A stretch of 32,066 bases of DNA from Ruminococcus sp. (GTDB taxonomy: Bacteria > Bacillota > Clostridia > Oscillospirales > Ruminococcaceae), in assembly GCA_023667165.1 (NCBI GenBank), contig JAMPAO010000014.1:1-32066 (forward strand), written 5' to 3'. Positions within the stretch are counted from its first letter, which is position 1; each line of letters opens with the position of its first letter. The notes under the pieces are model-generated. The model searched no databases. It worked only from the letters and a program-made list of their open reading frames with translations, and had not been told where the DNA came from. This document shows, one piece after another, positions 7,930 to 14,935 of this stretch. A program made the position numbers and the translations under genes.

Positions 7930-8457
7930 ATGAGCAAAAATTTCACGGCAATTATTTTTATGATTATTACGCTTTTCGTTACCGCCTGTACGGACGGGAA
8001 CAAATCTGTCCCGGCTGAAATAACCGATATGACGGCACGTATCGAAGAAACCTTTTCGGAAACGGAAACCACAACCGAAACTACAAAGGAGGAAACCGAA
8101 ATGAAAATGAATATCCAAATCGGCGAACATACTCTCACGGCGACCCTTGCCGAAAATTCCTCGGCAGAGGCGTTGATTGAACTGCTCCGCGAGAGGGACG
8201 TGACGGTCAATATGCACGATTACGCCAATATGGAAAAGGTTGGGGTACTTCCCGAAAGCCTGCCGAGAAACGATGTGCAGACAACCACCGAGGCGGGGGA
8301 CTTGATTTTGTATTTGGGAAATTCTTTCGTGATTTACTATGACGCAAATTCTTGGAATTTCACACGTTTGGGAAAAATTGATAACATTACCCAGAAGGAG
8401 CTTATGGACATACTTGGTGACGGCGATGTTACGGCGGTGCTGTCGCTGTCCGAATAA
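7930..8457 (+). CDS. Lipoprotein with one cyclophilin-like domain
   Basis: The 175-residue protein has a 19-residue signal peptide with lipobox VTAC, so C20 would be lipidated and the protein held on the outer face of the membrane. A Thr/Glu-rich linker (about 37-57) leads to a cyclophilin-like fold domain (about 58-175) with motifs such as AGDLILYLGNSFVIYY and LGKID. Proteins with this domain are often encoded beside flavodoxins; no catalytic role is established. Start choice between ATG codons at 7924 and 7930 is not certain. A full AAAGGAGG sits inside the gene (8085-8092), 8 nt before an in-frame ATG at 8101, so a cytoplasmic 118-residue form is possible. It heads an operon with the next two genes. 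Confidence 0.82.
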   Translation: MSKNFTAIIFMIITLFVTACTDGNKSVPAEITDMTARIEETFSETETTTETTKEETEMKMNIQIGEHTLTATLAENSSAEALIELLRERDVTVNMHDYANMEKVGVLPESLPRNDVQTTTEAGDLILYLGNSFVIYYDANSWNFTRLGKIDNITQKELMDILGDGDVTAVLSLSE

Positions 8458-8502
8458 AAAAGTCGGCAATTTCTTAAATAAATTTTTTTGGAGGTAATTA
8501 AA

Positions 8503-9258
8503 ATGGCAGTAAAACAAACGGCAGGCAGAGACGCACTCGGCGAGTTCGCGCCGAAATTCGCGGAGCTTAACGACGACGTGCTTTTCGGCGAGGTGTGGAG
8601 CAGGGAGAATAAGCTTTCCCTCCGCGACCGTTCGCTGGTGACGGTCACGGCTCTTATGGCGCAGGGGCTTACCGATACGTCCTTTAAATTCCACCTCGAA
8701 AGCGCGAAGAAAAACGGCATTACCAAAACCGAAATCGCCGAAATCCTCACCCACGCGGCGTTCTATTCGGGTTGGTCAAAGGCTTGGGCGGCGTTCCGTA
8801 TGGCTAAAGAGGTCTGGACGGAGAATGTTCCCGCCGCCGACGAAAAGGCTGCACACGCAAATTCAATGGTTTTTCCCATAGGTCAGCCTAACGACGGGTT
8901 CGCCGAATATTTTATCGGTCAAAGCTACCTTGCGCCCGTTTCTGCCGAACAGGTGGGAATTTTCAACGTCACTTTCGAGCCGAAATGCCGCAACAACTGG
9001 CACATTCACAAAGCTGAAAAAGGCGGCGGTCAAATTCTCGTCTGCATAAACGGCAGAGGCTATTATCAAGAGTGGGGTAAAGAGCCTCGGGAACTTCACG
9101 CGGGGGACGTTGTGAACATTCCCGCAGGGGTAAAGCACTGGCACGGCGCGGCTCCCGACAGCTGGTTCTCGCACCTTGCCGTGGAAGTCCCTGCGGAGGG
9201 CGGTTCGACCGAGTGGCTCGAGGCGGTTTCGGAGGAAGAATACGGCAAGCTGAAATAA
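8503..9258 (+). CDS. Carboxymuconolactone decarboxylase-cupin fusion protein
   Basis: This predicted cytoplasmic protein of 251 residues joins two domains. The first (about 1-110) is of the carboxymuconolactone decarboxylase (AhpD-like) fold, with SLRDRSLVTVTALMAQG and EILTHAAFYSGW. It lacks the CxxC pair of true AhpD peroxidase partners. The second (about 150-225) is a cupin with likely metal ligands H167 and H169 in NNWHIHKAEKGG and H212/H214 in GVKHWHGA. GGAGG at 8490-8494 decides the ATG at 8503. Such fusions are found near oxidoreductases and LysR regulators in gut anaerobes. The substrate is unknown; a role with quinone-like or aromatic compounds is only a guess. Confidence 0.88.
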   Translation: MAVKQTAGRDALGEFAPKFAELNDDVLFGEVWSRENKLSLRDRSLVTVTALMAQGLTDTSFKFHLESAKKNGITKTEIAEILTHAAFYSGWSKAWAAFRMAKEVWTENVPAADEKAAHANSMVFPIGQPNDGFAEYFIGQSYLAPVSAEQVGIFNVTFEPKCRNNWHIHKAEKGGGQILVCINGRGYYQEWGKEPRELHAGDVVNIPAGVKHWHGAAPDSWFSHLAVEVPAEGGSTEWLEAVSEEEYGKLK

Positions 9259-9302
9259 TAAATATGTACAGCGGGGAGGACGTTATCATAGGAGGTTAAA
9301 AT

Positions 9303-10133
9303 ATGGCGTTATTACAGGTAAATTTTATTTCGGACGCGCTTAAAAGAACCGTCCCGATGAATGTTATTCTGCCTGTTGACAGGCTGTTCGGCGGCGCGTA
9401 TGATACGGACGGACAAAAAACGTTCAAAACCTTGTATTTGCTGCACGGGCTTTTGGGCAACTATACCGACTGGATTTCACATTCGGATATTCAAGCTCTT
9501 GCGGCGGAAAAAAATCTCGCGGTGGTTATGCCGTCGGGCGACAATTCATTTTATGTGGACTCGGTAAATCCAAACAATAACTACGGCGAATTTATCGGCA
9601 GGGAACTTGTTCACATTACCCGAAGAATGTTTCCCCTGTCGCGGAAAAGGGAGGATACCTTTATCGCGGGTTTTTCAATGGGCGGTTTCGGCGCGCTGCG
9701 GAACGGGCTGAAGTATTATGATACTTTCGGTTATATTGCCGCCCTTTCCTCCGCGCTTAATATTTTTGAAATTCCCGCAGATGTATCCGACCGCTGTCTG
9801 TTCGGCGAGGACTGCTGTTTCGGCGATTTGGAAAAGGCAAGGGAAACCGATAAAAACCCACGGATTGCCCTGCGCGGCTTAAACCACGCCGTTTCGGAAA
9901 ACCCCAACACTCCCCGCCCGAAAATATATATGGCGTGCGGTTTGCAGGACGGACTTATCGGCGTGAACCGTATTTTCCGAGATGTTTTAGCCGAAAGCGG
10001 CATAGACGTTACATATGACGAAACGGACGGAAAGCACAACTGGCAGTTCTGGAACAGTCAAATTGCAAAGGTACTTGACTGGCTGCCGCTTGAAAGCGGA
10101 AACGCGGGACTTAACAGCGGAAATGTCAGATGA
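9303..10133 (+). CDS. Alpha/beta hydrolase, esterase D / tributyrin esterase-like
   Basis: The 276-residue enzyme is of the putative esterase family that includes S-formylglutathione hydrolase and acetyl or tributyrin esterases. The catalytic triad is visible as S125 in GFSMGG, D216 in ACGLQDGL and H245 in DGKHNW. The oxyanion region is LLHGLLGNYTDW. There is no signal peptide, so it is cytoplasmic. AGGAGG precedes the ATG at 9303. It is the last gene of the first cargo operon and ends before a hairpin terminator. The natural ester substrate is unknown. Confidence 0.9.
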   Translation: MALLQVNFISDALKRTVPMNVILPVDRLFGGAYDTDGQKTFKTLYLLHGLLGNYTDWISHSDIQALAAEKNLAVVMPSGDNSFYVDSVNPNNNYGEFIGRELVHITRRMFPLSRKREDTFIAGFSMGGFGALRNGLKYYDTFGYIAALSSALNIFEIPADVSDRCLFGEDCCFGDLEKARETDKNPRIALRGLNHAVSENPNTPRPKIYMACGLQDGLIGVNRIFRDVLAESGIDVTYDETDGKHNWQFWNSQIAKVLDWLPLESGNAGLNSGNVR

Positions 10134-10155
10134 CAATATTTGCATAAATTTTGCG

Positions 10156-10190
10156 GGGGCGGTTATGTAATCGCCCCTATGTTATTTTTT
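10156..10190 (+). terminator. Terminator of the first cargo operon
   Basis: GGGGCG (10156-10161) pairs with CGCCCC (10172-10177), with extra pairs inside, followed by a T-rich stretch ending in TTTTTT. Confidence 0.75.
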
Positions 10191-10255
10191 GAGGAATTGT
10201 TATAATTCAAAAACTGAGCCTTTGTATAAATTCAGAGCATATTTTCAAAAAAATG

Positions 10256-10284
10256 TTGAAATTAAGGCATACCTGCGGTATAAT
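10256..10284 (+). promoter_or_regulatory. Promoter of the LysR gene
   Basis: TTGAAA (10256-10261) and a perfect TATAAT (10279-10284) are 17 bp apart, 37 bp upstream of the LysR start codon. Confidence 0.75.
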
Positions 10285-10321
10285 ATCAATAGGGAGAAAA
10301 ATTTATATCGGAGGTAAGTTT

Positions 10322-11200
10322 ATGGAACTTCGCGTACTTCGCTATTTCCTTACGGTGGTAAGAGAGGAAAATATTTCCCGCGCGGCGGACATTCTGCACG
10401 TCACCCAACCTACCCTCAGCCGTCAGCTTGCGCAGCTTGAGGAGGAGCTTGGCTCGCAGCTTTTTATACGGGGCAGGCATTTGCTTTTGACGGACGCGGG
10501 TGTAATGCTCCGTCACCGCGCGGAGGAAGTTGTCGCCTTAATGGACAAAATCGAAAGCGAATTTGAGGAGCAGAGCGAAGTCGGAGGAGTTATCTCAATC
10601 GGCAGCGGCGGACTTGGCGCGTCGCAAATTCTGCCGAGCGTAATGGAGAGTTTCCGCAAAAAATATCCGAAAGTGCAGTATCAGCTTTACACCAACAGCG
10701 CGGAATTTGTTAAAGAACGGCTGGAGCAGGGTTTGCTTGATTTCGGACTGCTGCTTGAACCTGTCGACATAACGAAATTCGATTATATCCGTATGAAAGA
10801 AAAAGAAAAATGGGGTTTGCTTATAAGAGCCGACAACCCGCTTGCCGCAAAGGAATATATCACGAGAGAGGATTTGACGGCAGAGCCTATCATTACCACG
10901 GACAGGCTTTCTATTCAAAAGGAACTGGAAAACTGGTTTGGGGACAGTCTTTCAAGCCTTGATATATTCGCAACCCACAATATAATTACAAATTCCGTAA
11001 TGCTTGTAAGCGGCGGCGCGGCAAGCGCGCTTACGATAGAGGGCGCGGTAAATTTGTTCACCGGCGGCGAAATGGTTTTCCGTCCGCTTTATCCCGAACT
11101 TTCTATGACCTCCGTCCTCGCTTGGAAAAAATTTCAGCCGAATTTCGGAACGGCGGGAAAATTTTTGGAGCATTTTAAGAATTTCGCCGAAATGCAATGA
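10322..11200 (+). CDS. LysR-family transcriptional regulator
   Basis: The 292-residue protein has a classical LysR winged helix-turn-helix at residues 1-60 (RVLRYFLTVVREENISRAAD, then VTQPTLSRQLAQLEEELG and LTDAG). It also has a periplasmic-binding-like effector domain from about residue 90 (GVISIGSGGLGASQILP). GGAGG at 10310-10314 fixes the ATG at 10322 rather than the upstream 10253 start. It forms a single-gene unit between the two cargo operons, with its own promoter and terminator. It probably senses a small molecule processed by the neighbouring enzymes and controls them; the target promoter is not shown by the sequence. Confidence 0.92.
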   Translation: MELRVLRYFLTVVREENISRAADILHVTQPTLSRQLAQLEEELGSQLFIRGRHLLLTDAGVMLRHRAEEVVALMDKIESEFEEQSEVGGVISIGSGGLGASQILPSVMESFRKKYPKVQYQLYTNSAEFVKERLEQGLLDFGLLLEPVDITKFDYIRMKEKEKWGLLIRADNPLAAKEYITREDLTAEPIITTDRLSIQKELENWFGDSLSSLDIFATHNIITNSVMLVSGGAASALTIEGAVNLFTGGEMVFRPLYPELSMTSVLAWKKFQPNFGTAGKFLEHFKNFAEMQ

Positions 11201-11214
11201 TGATAATAAAAACT

Positions 11215-11251
11215 GCGACCGATAAGCGTGCTTGCTTTCGGTCGCTTTTTT
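11215..11251 (+). terminator. Terminator of the LysR gene
   Basis: GCGACCGA (11215-11222) pairs with TCGGTCGC (11238-11245), with a smaller AAGC/GCTT stem inside, and is followed directly by TTTTTT. Confidence 0.85.
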
Positions 11252-11292
11252 ATTAGGCTGCAAATATGCCTTTAACGTATACATTTCTATAA

Positions 11293-11332
11293 AATATAAG
11301 CATTTGACATACAGCGGCAAATGGGGTAAAAT
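11293..11332 (+). promoter_or_regulatory. Promoter of the MerR-flavodoxin operon
   Basis: TTGACA (11304-11309) and TAAAAT (11327-11332) have a 17-bp spacer, not the 19-20 bp of classic MerR-activated promoters. The block AATATAAGCATTTGACAT (11293-11310) matches 17 of 18 bases of the first cargo promoter (7843-7860). Confidence 0.72.
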
Positions 11333-11366
11333 AATTACAGAAACCAAAATCAAAGGAGAGGTCGGA

Positions 11367-11717
11367 ATGACATTGCGGGAAGCAAGCAAAAGCTTTGGTA
11401 TTGCCGAAGACGTTTTGCGGCAGTACGAAAAAAACGGTTTGCTGAAAAGCACCTCGGCAAACGGCGGCGCGGATAATTACAGAGAAGAAGATTTTGAACA
11501 GCTGGGATTGATAAAATTTCTTTTGGAAACAGGCTTTTCATTCAAAGATTTAAAAAGGTATATGGAACTTATGCGGAACAGCAAAACGACGGACGAGCAG
11601 ATACATATGCTCCGCAAGCGGCGTTCCGAGCTGCTGGAGGGTATCCACGAAAAGCAGCGGCTGCTTGACCGCATTGATTATATGATATGGGAAAAAAGAA
11701 AGGAGACGGTTCAATGA
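11367..11717 (+). CDS. MerR-family transcriptional regulator
   Basis: The 116-residue protein starts with a MerR helix-turn-helix (REASKSFGIAEDVLRQYEKNGLL). A conserved wing-like part follows (NYREEDFEQLGLIKFLLETGFS), then a C-terminal dimerisation helix (about 75-112). No cysteine-rich metal loop follows, so the effector is probably organic or redox-related; this is inference. AAGGAGAG at 11353-11360 sets the ATG at 11367. It is the first gene of a five-gene unit and overlaps the next gene by ATGA, which implies coupled translation and autoregulation of the flavodoxin-cytochrome module. Confidence 0.9.
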   Translation: MTLREASKSFGIAEDVLRQYEKNGLLKSTSANGGADNYREEDFEQLGLIKFLLETGFSFKDLKRYMELMRNSKTTDEQIHMLRKRRSELLEGIHEKQRLLDRIDYMIWEKRKETVQ

Positions 11718-12466
11718 AAAGGCTTATAGGCATTTTTACGGCGGTTTGCGTTACACTCGCTATGACTGCCTGTTCCGATACGCAAAACCCGACGGCAGGC
11801 GGCGGGTCTGAAACTTTTTCCCAGCCGTCGGCAGAAATTCGGACGGAATATTCCGAAACCACGGCAGAAGAAGTCCGCGGTAATGAAACAGCTGTAACGG
11901 AAAAGAATGGGACAAATATTTTAATAGCGTATTTTACGTGGGCGGAAAATACAAGTGTTGCCGACCCAAGCTCGGTTGATACGGACGCAACGACCTCGGC
12001 AAGCGTTCTGCTGCCCGGAAACGTCGGTCTGCTCGCCGAATGGATAGCGGAAGAAACAGGCGGCGACAGGTTTTCAATCATAGCGGAGGAACCGTATTCA
12101 AGCGATTATGATACCTGCCTTGACCGCGCGGCGGAGGAACACGACAGCGGCTCACGTCCCGCGATAACGGGGCACGTCGAAAATATGGAGGATTATGACA
12201 TTATTTTCCTTGGATTTCCCAACTGGTGGTATTCCTGCCCTATGGCAATTCTGACGTTTATTGACGAACACGATTTGTCCGGGAAAACCATAATTCCGTT
12301 CTGTTCTCACGGCACGGGCGGGTTTGCGGCAAGCCTTATAGATATAGGCAATGAATTACCCGAGGACTGCACGGTGCTTAAAGAGTTCGGCGCGTACCGT
12401 CCCGAGGTTGCAGGCTCGCGGGAGGCGCTGCTTGAATGGCTTTCGGAGCTTAATATAACTTATTGA
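11714..12466 (+). CDS. Flavodoxin-domain lipoprotein 1
   Basis: This is a membrane-anchored flavodoxin-like protein of 250 residues. A 19-residue signal peptide ends in lipobox MTAC with C20. A low-complexity linker (about 21-73) leads to a flavodoxin domain of the Flavodoxin_4 type. The FMN phosphate loop is the region around IAYFTWAENTS. The conserved GFPNWWYSCPMAILTF and TIIPFCSHGTGG segments are typical flavin-contacting loops. The ATG at 11714 overlaps the MerR stop as ATGA, with AAGGAG upstream inside merR. Flavodoxins are usually cytoplasmic, so export as a lipoprotein is the notable feature. FMN binding is predicted, not shown. Confidence 0.88.
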   Translation: MKRLIGIFTAVCVTLAMTACSDTQNPTAGGGSETFSQPSAEIRTEYSETTAEEVRGNETAVTEKNGTNILIAYFTWAENTSVADPSSVDTDATTSASVLLPGNVGLLAEWIAEETGGDRFSIIAEEPYSSDYDTCLDRAAEEHDSGSRPAITGHVENMEDYDIIFLGFPNWWYSCPMAILTFIDEHDLSGKTIIPFCSHGTGGFAASLIDIGNELPEDCTVLKEFGAYRPEVAGSREALLEWLSELNITY

Positions 12467-12477
12467 GGGTGATAAAC

Positions 12478-13158
12478 GTGAAGTCCAAACAAATATTCAA
12501 AATATCGCTGGACGTTATTATGACGGCTTTGTTTATGGCAATGATGGCGTACCACGTCACGGGGAGCAAGCTCCACGAATGGCTCGGAATTGTTTTGTTT
12601 ATTCTTTTTATTCTCCACCATATTCTGAATTATAAATGGTATGCGGGACTGTTTAAAGGCAAGTGGTCGGCGGCGCGCATTTTGGCGGCAGCGGTAAATT
12701 TCCTGTTGCTTGCGGCAATGGTCGGAATGATGATAAGCGGCGTAATGCTTTCCAACGAGGTGTTCGGATTTTTGGAAATCAGAGCGGGAATGTTCGGTCG
12801 CAGGCTGCATATGCTGTCAACCTCTTGGGGGTATATTTTTATGTCAATGCACATCGGTCTGCATTGGGGAATGGTTGTGGGAATGGTCAAAAAGAAATTT
12901 CCAAACGGCAAAGCAAGCAAGACGTGCGGGCATATCGGCAGAATAATCGCGCTGCTTGTTTCGGTTTACGGCGTTCGCGCGTTTATTTCCCGTCAGCTTT
13001 CGGAACGGCTGTTTTTGCTTGTGCATTTCGCGTTTTTCGATTACAGCGAGCCTGCCGTATTTTTCTTTGCCGATTATTTGTGCATTATGGTACTGTTCAC
13101 GGCTGCGGCGTACTATCTGTCAAAGCTTTTAAGAAAATCAAAAAATGAAAGGAGCTGA
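12478..13158 (+). CDS. DUF4405-type membrane cytochrome-like protein
   Basis: The 226-residue protein has about six predicted membrane helices. Several membrane histidines suit haem b ligation: one in MAYHVTGS, one in KLHEWLG, two in LHHILNYKW, and a cluster in RLHMLSTSWGYI and MHIGLHWGMV. This pattern fits DUF4405 proteins, linked in the literature to flavinylation-associated and other membrane electron transfer. The start is taken as GTG at 12478, preceded by GAGGGTGAT, 11 nt after the flavodoxin stop. It lies between the two flavodoxin lipoproteins, so passing electrons across the membrane to them is a reasonable inference. Haem binding is not proven. Confidence 0.82.
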   Translation: MKSKQIFKISLDVIMTALFMAMMAYHVTGSKLHEWLGIVLFILFILHHILNYKWYAGLFKGKWSAARILAAAVNFLLLAAMVGMMISGVMLSNEVFGFLEIRAGMFGRRLHMLSTSWGYIFMSMHIGLHWGMVVGMVKKKFPNGKASKTCGHIGRIIALLVSVYGVRAFISRQLSERLFLLVHFAFFDYSEPAVFFFADYLCIMVLFTAAAYYLSKLLRKSKNERS

Positions 13159-13163
13159 AAATT

Positions 13164-13892
13164 ATGAAAAGGAAATGGTCGGCTTGTTTGGCTGTGCTTG
13201 CGCTGTCGGTCTTTTCAGCCTGCGGAAGTGAAAGCAATCCCCCGATATTGGAGGAATTTGCGGATATTTCCGCGCAGACCCCATATTCGGAAATGACCGT
13301 AACCTCCCAAACGGGCGGTGAATTTCAAGCCGTATCGGAAGAAACGGGTTCGGCGGAAGTCTCGGGCAAAACGCTCATTGCGTATTTTTCCTTGGCGGAA
13401 ACCGTACCCGAGGGCGCGGACGCTGTTACTTACGCCACGCCCTCAATCGGAAACACGGAGTACGCGGCTATGGAAATTCAAAAGCAGACGGGCGGCGATT
13501 TGTTCGCCATAAAAACCGTAAAGAATTATCCCGTGAGCCACAGCGAATGCTCGGAAATCGCGGAGGAAGAAATGCTGGCGGACGAACGTCCCGAACTTTC
13601 CTCACATTTGGAAAATATGGACGAATACGACGTCGTATATATTGGCTACCCGATATGGTGGTACGCCGAGCCTATGGCGATACGTTCATTCATTGAGGAG
13701 TACGATTTTTCGGGGAAAACGGTAATTCCGTTCTGTACCACGCTTGGCGCGGGAATAGGCAAAAGCGAAAAAAATATTGCCGAGCTTGCGGACGGCGCGG
13801 CTGTTTTGGAGGGAATTACCCTGCGTTCCGAGCGGCAGGATTTCGGCGATGATATTGCCCCATGGCTTACGGATATTGGAATGGCAAATTAA
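13164..13892 (+). CDS. Flavodoxin-domain lipoprotein 2
   Basis: This 242-residue lipoprotein is a paralogue of the product at 11714. The 19-residue signal peptide ends in FSAC with C20. The linker is acidic, and the flavodoxin domain starts near KTLIAYFSLAE with GYPIWWYAEPMAIRSF and TVIPFCTTLGAG. The phosphate-binding loop differs between the two copies (FTWAENTS here replaced by FSLAETVP), so cofactor affinity or partner may differ. AAAGGAG sits just upstream of the ATG at 13164 and the gap to the cytochrome gene is 5 nt. The C-terminus continues to WLTDIGMAN and is shorter than in copy 1. Confidence 0.87.
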   Translation: MKRKWSACLAVLALSVFSACGSESNPPILEEFADISAQTPYSEMTVTSQTGGEFQAVSEETGSAEVSGKTLIAYFSLAETVPEGADAVTYATPSIGNTEYAAMEIQKQTGGDLFAIKTVKNYPVSHSECSEIAEEEMLADERPELSSHLENMDEYDVVYIGYPIWWYAEPMAIRSFIEEYDFSGKTVIPFCTTLGAGIGKSEKNIAELADGAAVLEGITLRSERQDFGDDIAPWLTDIGMAN

Positions 13893-13908
13893 GAAAGGAG
13901 AATTTACT

Positions 13909-14841
13909 ATGGAAAAAATTTTAGCGTTATTATTGACATTCGCAATGGCGGTTGGACTTTCCGCCTGCGAACGTGCGGGAGTTTCGGAGGAAACCTCTGC
14001 GGCTTTGGAAAAAATTGCGGCAAACATTGAAACAACAGCGGAATTTGTTTCGGAAAGCAAAAAGGAAACAACTCAAACAGCAATTACTCTGACGGCGGGA
14101 GATATTGTTCTGAACGGTTATCTGAACGATTCCGCGCCCGCTCAAAGTCTTGTTTCGCAGCTTCCCGTTACCGTTGTTCTGAACGATTCGGACAATGATT
14201 TCTGCGGAGGAAATCTTGACATCGAGTATTCCGAAAGCGACGTGCAAAACGGATATAAAAACGGCGATTTGGCGTTCTGGACGCCCGCGAATAATTTTGT
14301 AATTTTTGTGGACGGCGAGGAAAATTCCGCAAATACGGGCGACCTTGTCATACTCGGAAAAATTACCGAAACACAGGAAAAACTTGACGCTTTGGAGGGA
14401 ACGCTCAGCGTGACTGTCTCGCTTGCGGACGGAAACGAGGGAAATTCCAAAACCGAAAATGAAAGCAGCGAAACGGAGGTATCGGAAATGAAAATCAAAA
14501 TAACAGTCGGCGAAACGGAGCTTACAGCGGTAATGGAAGACAACGCGACTACTCGGGCAATCATAGAGCAAATGCCTATGACCCTGCCGATGATGGACTT
14601 GTACGGACGTGAAATGTGCTATCGGTACGGCGCGTACGCTCTCCCCACGGATAATTTGCGTTCGGACGGCTACGAGGTCGGCGATATTGCGTACTGGGCG
14701 CCCGGCGGAAGTTTGGTTATTCTTTACAAACAAAACGGCGAACAGTTTGAACGTCAGCATTTGGGGCATATTGATTCGGGCGTTGAGGTATTTGAAAATA
14801 CGGGAGACGCGGAAGTCAGGTTTGAGGTGGTTGACAATTAA
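13909..14841 (+). CDS. Lipoprotein with two cyclophilin-like domains
   Basis: The 310-residue protein has a 19-residue signal peptide with lipobox LSAC (C20). A linker is followed by a first cyclophilin-like domain (about 62-170), an acidic linker (about 180-192) and a second domain (about 194-309). The second domain has the strongly conserved LPMMDLYGREMCYRYG and GDIAYWAPGGSLVILY. The ATG at 13909 has GAAAGGAG upstream. A GGAGG at 14475-14479 lies 8 nt before an in-frame ATG (14488) that begins the second domain, as if it was once a separate gene. It closes the MerR operon. The fold is related to cyclophilins, but isomerase activity is not expected from what is visible. Confidence 0.85.
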   Translation: MEKILALLLTFAMAVGLSACERAGVSEETSAALEKIAANIETTAEFVSESKKETTQTAITLTAGDIVLNGYLNDSAPAQSLVSQLPVTVVLNDSDNDFCGGNLDIEYSESDVQNGYKNGDLAFWTPANNFVIFVDGEENSANTGDLVILGKITETQEKLDALEGTLSVTVSLADGNEGNSKTENESSETEVSEMKIKITVGETELTAVMEDNATTRAIIEQMPMTLPMMDLYGREMCYRYGAYALPTDNLRSDGYEVGDIAYWAPGGSLVILYKQNGEQFERQHLGHIDSGVEVFENTGDAEVRFEVVDN

Positions 14842-14865
14842 AATGTGATAAATAACTCACGTTTA

Positions 14866-14907
14866 ATCAAAAGCAGGTTTGCTGTTTTCGGCAAACCCGC
14901 TTTTGAT
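14866..14907 (+). terminator. Terminator of the MerR-flavodoxin operon
   Basis: A 17-bp stem with one mismatch (14866-14882 with 14891-14907) closes an 8-nt loop. It sits 25 nt after the last cargo gene and close to the right end of the element. The T-run after it is poor, but the stem has its own A and T tracts. Confidence 0.7.
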
Positions 14908-14935
14908 ATTATAATTGAAAACATTCAATATGGTA

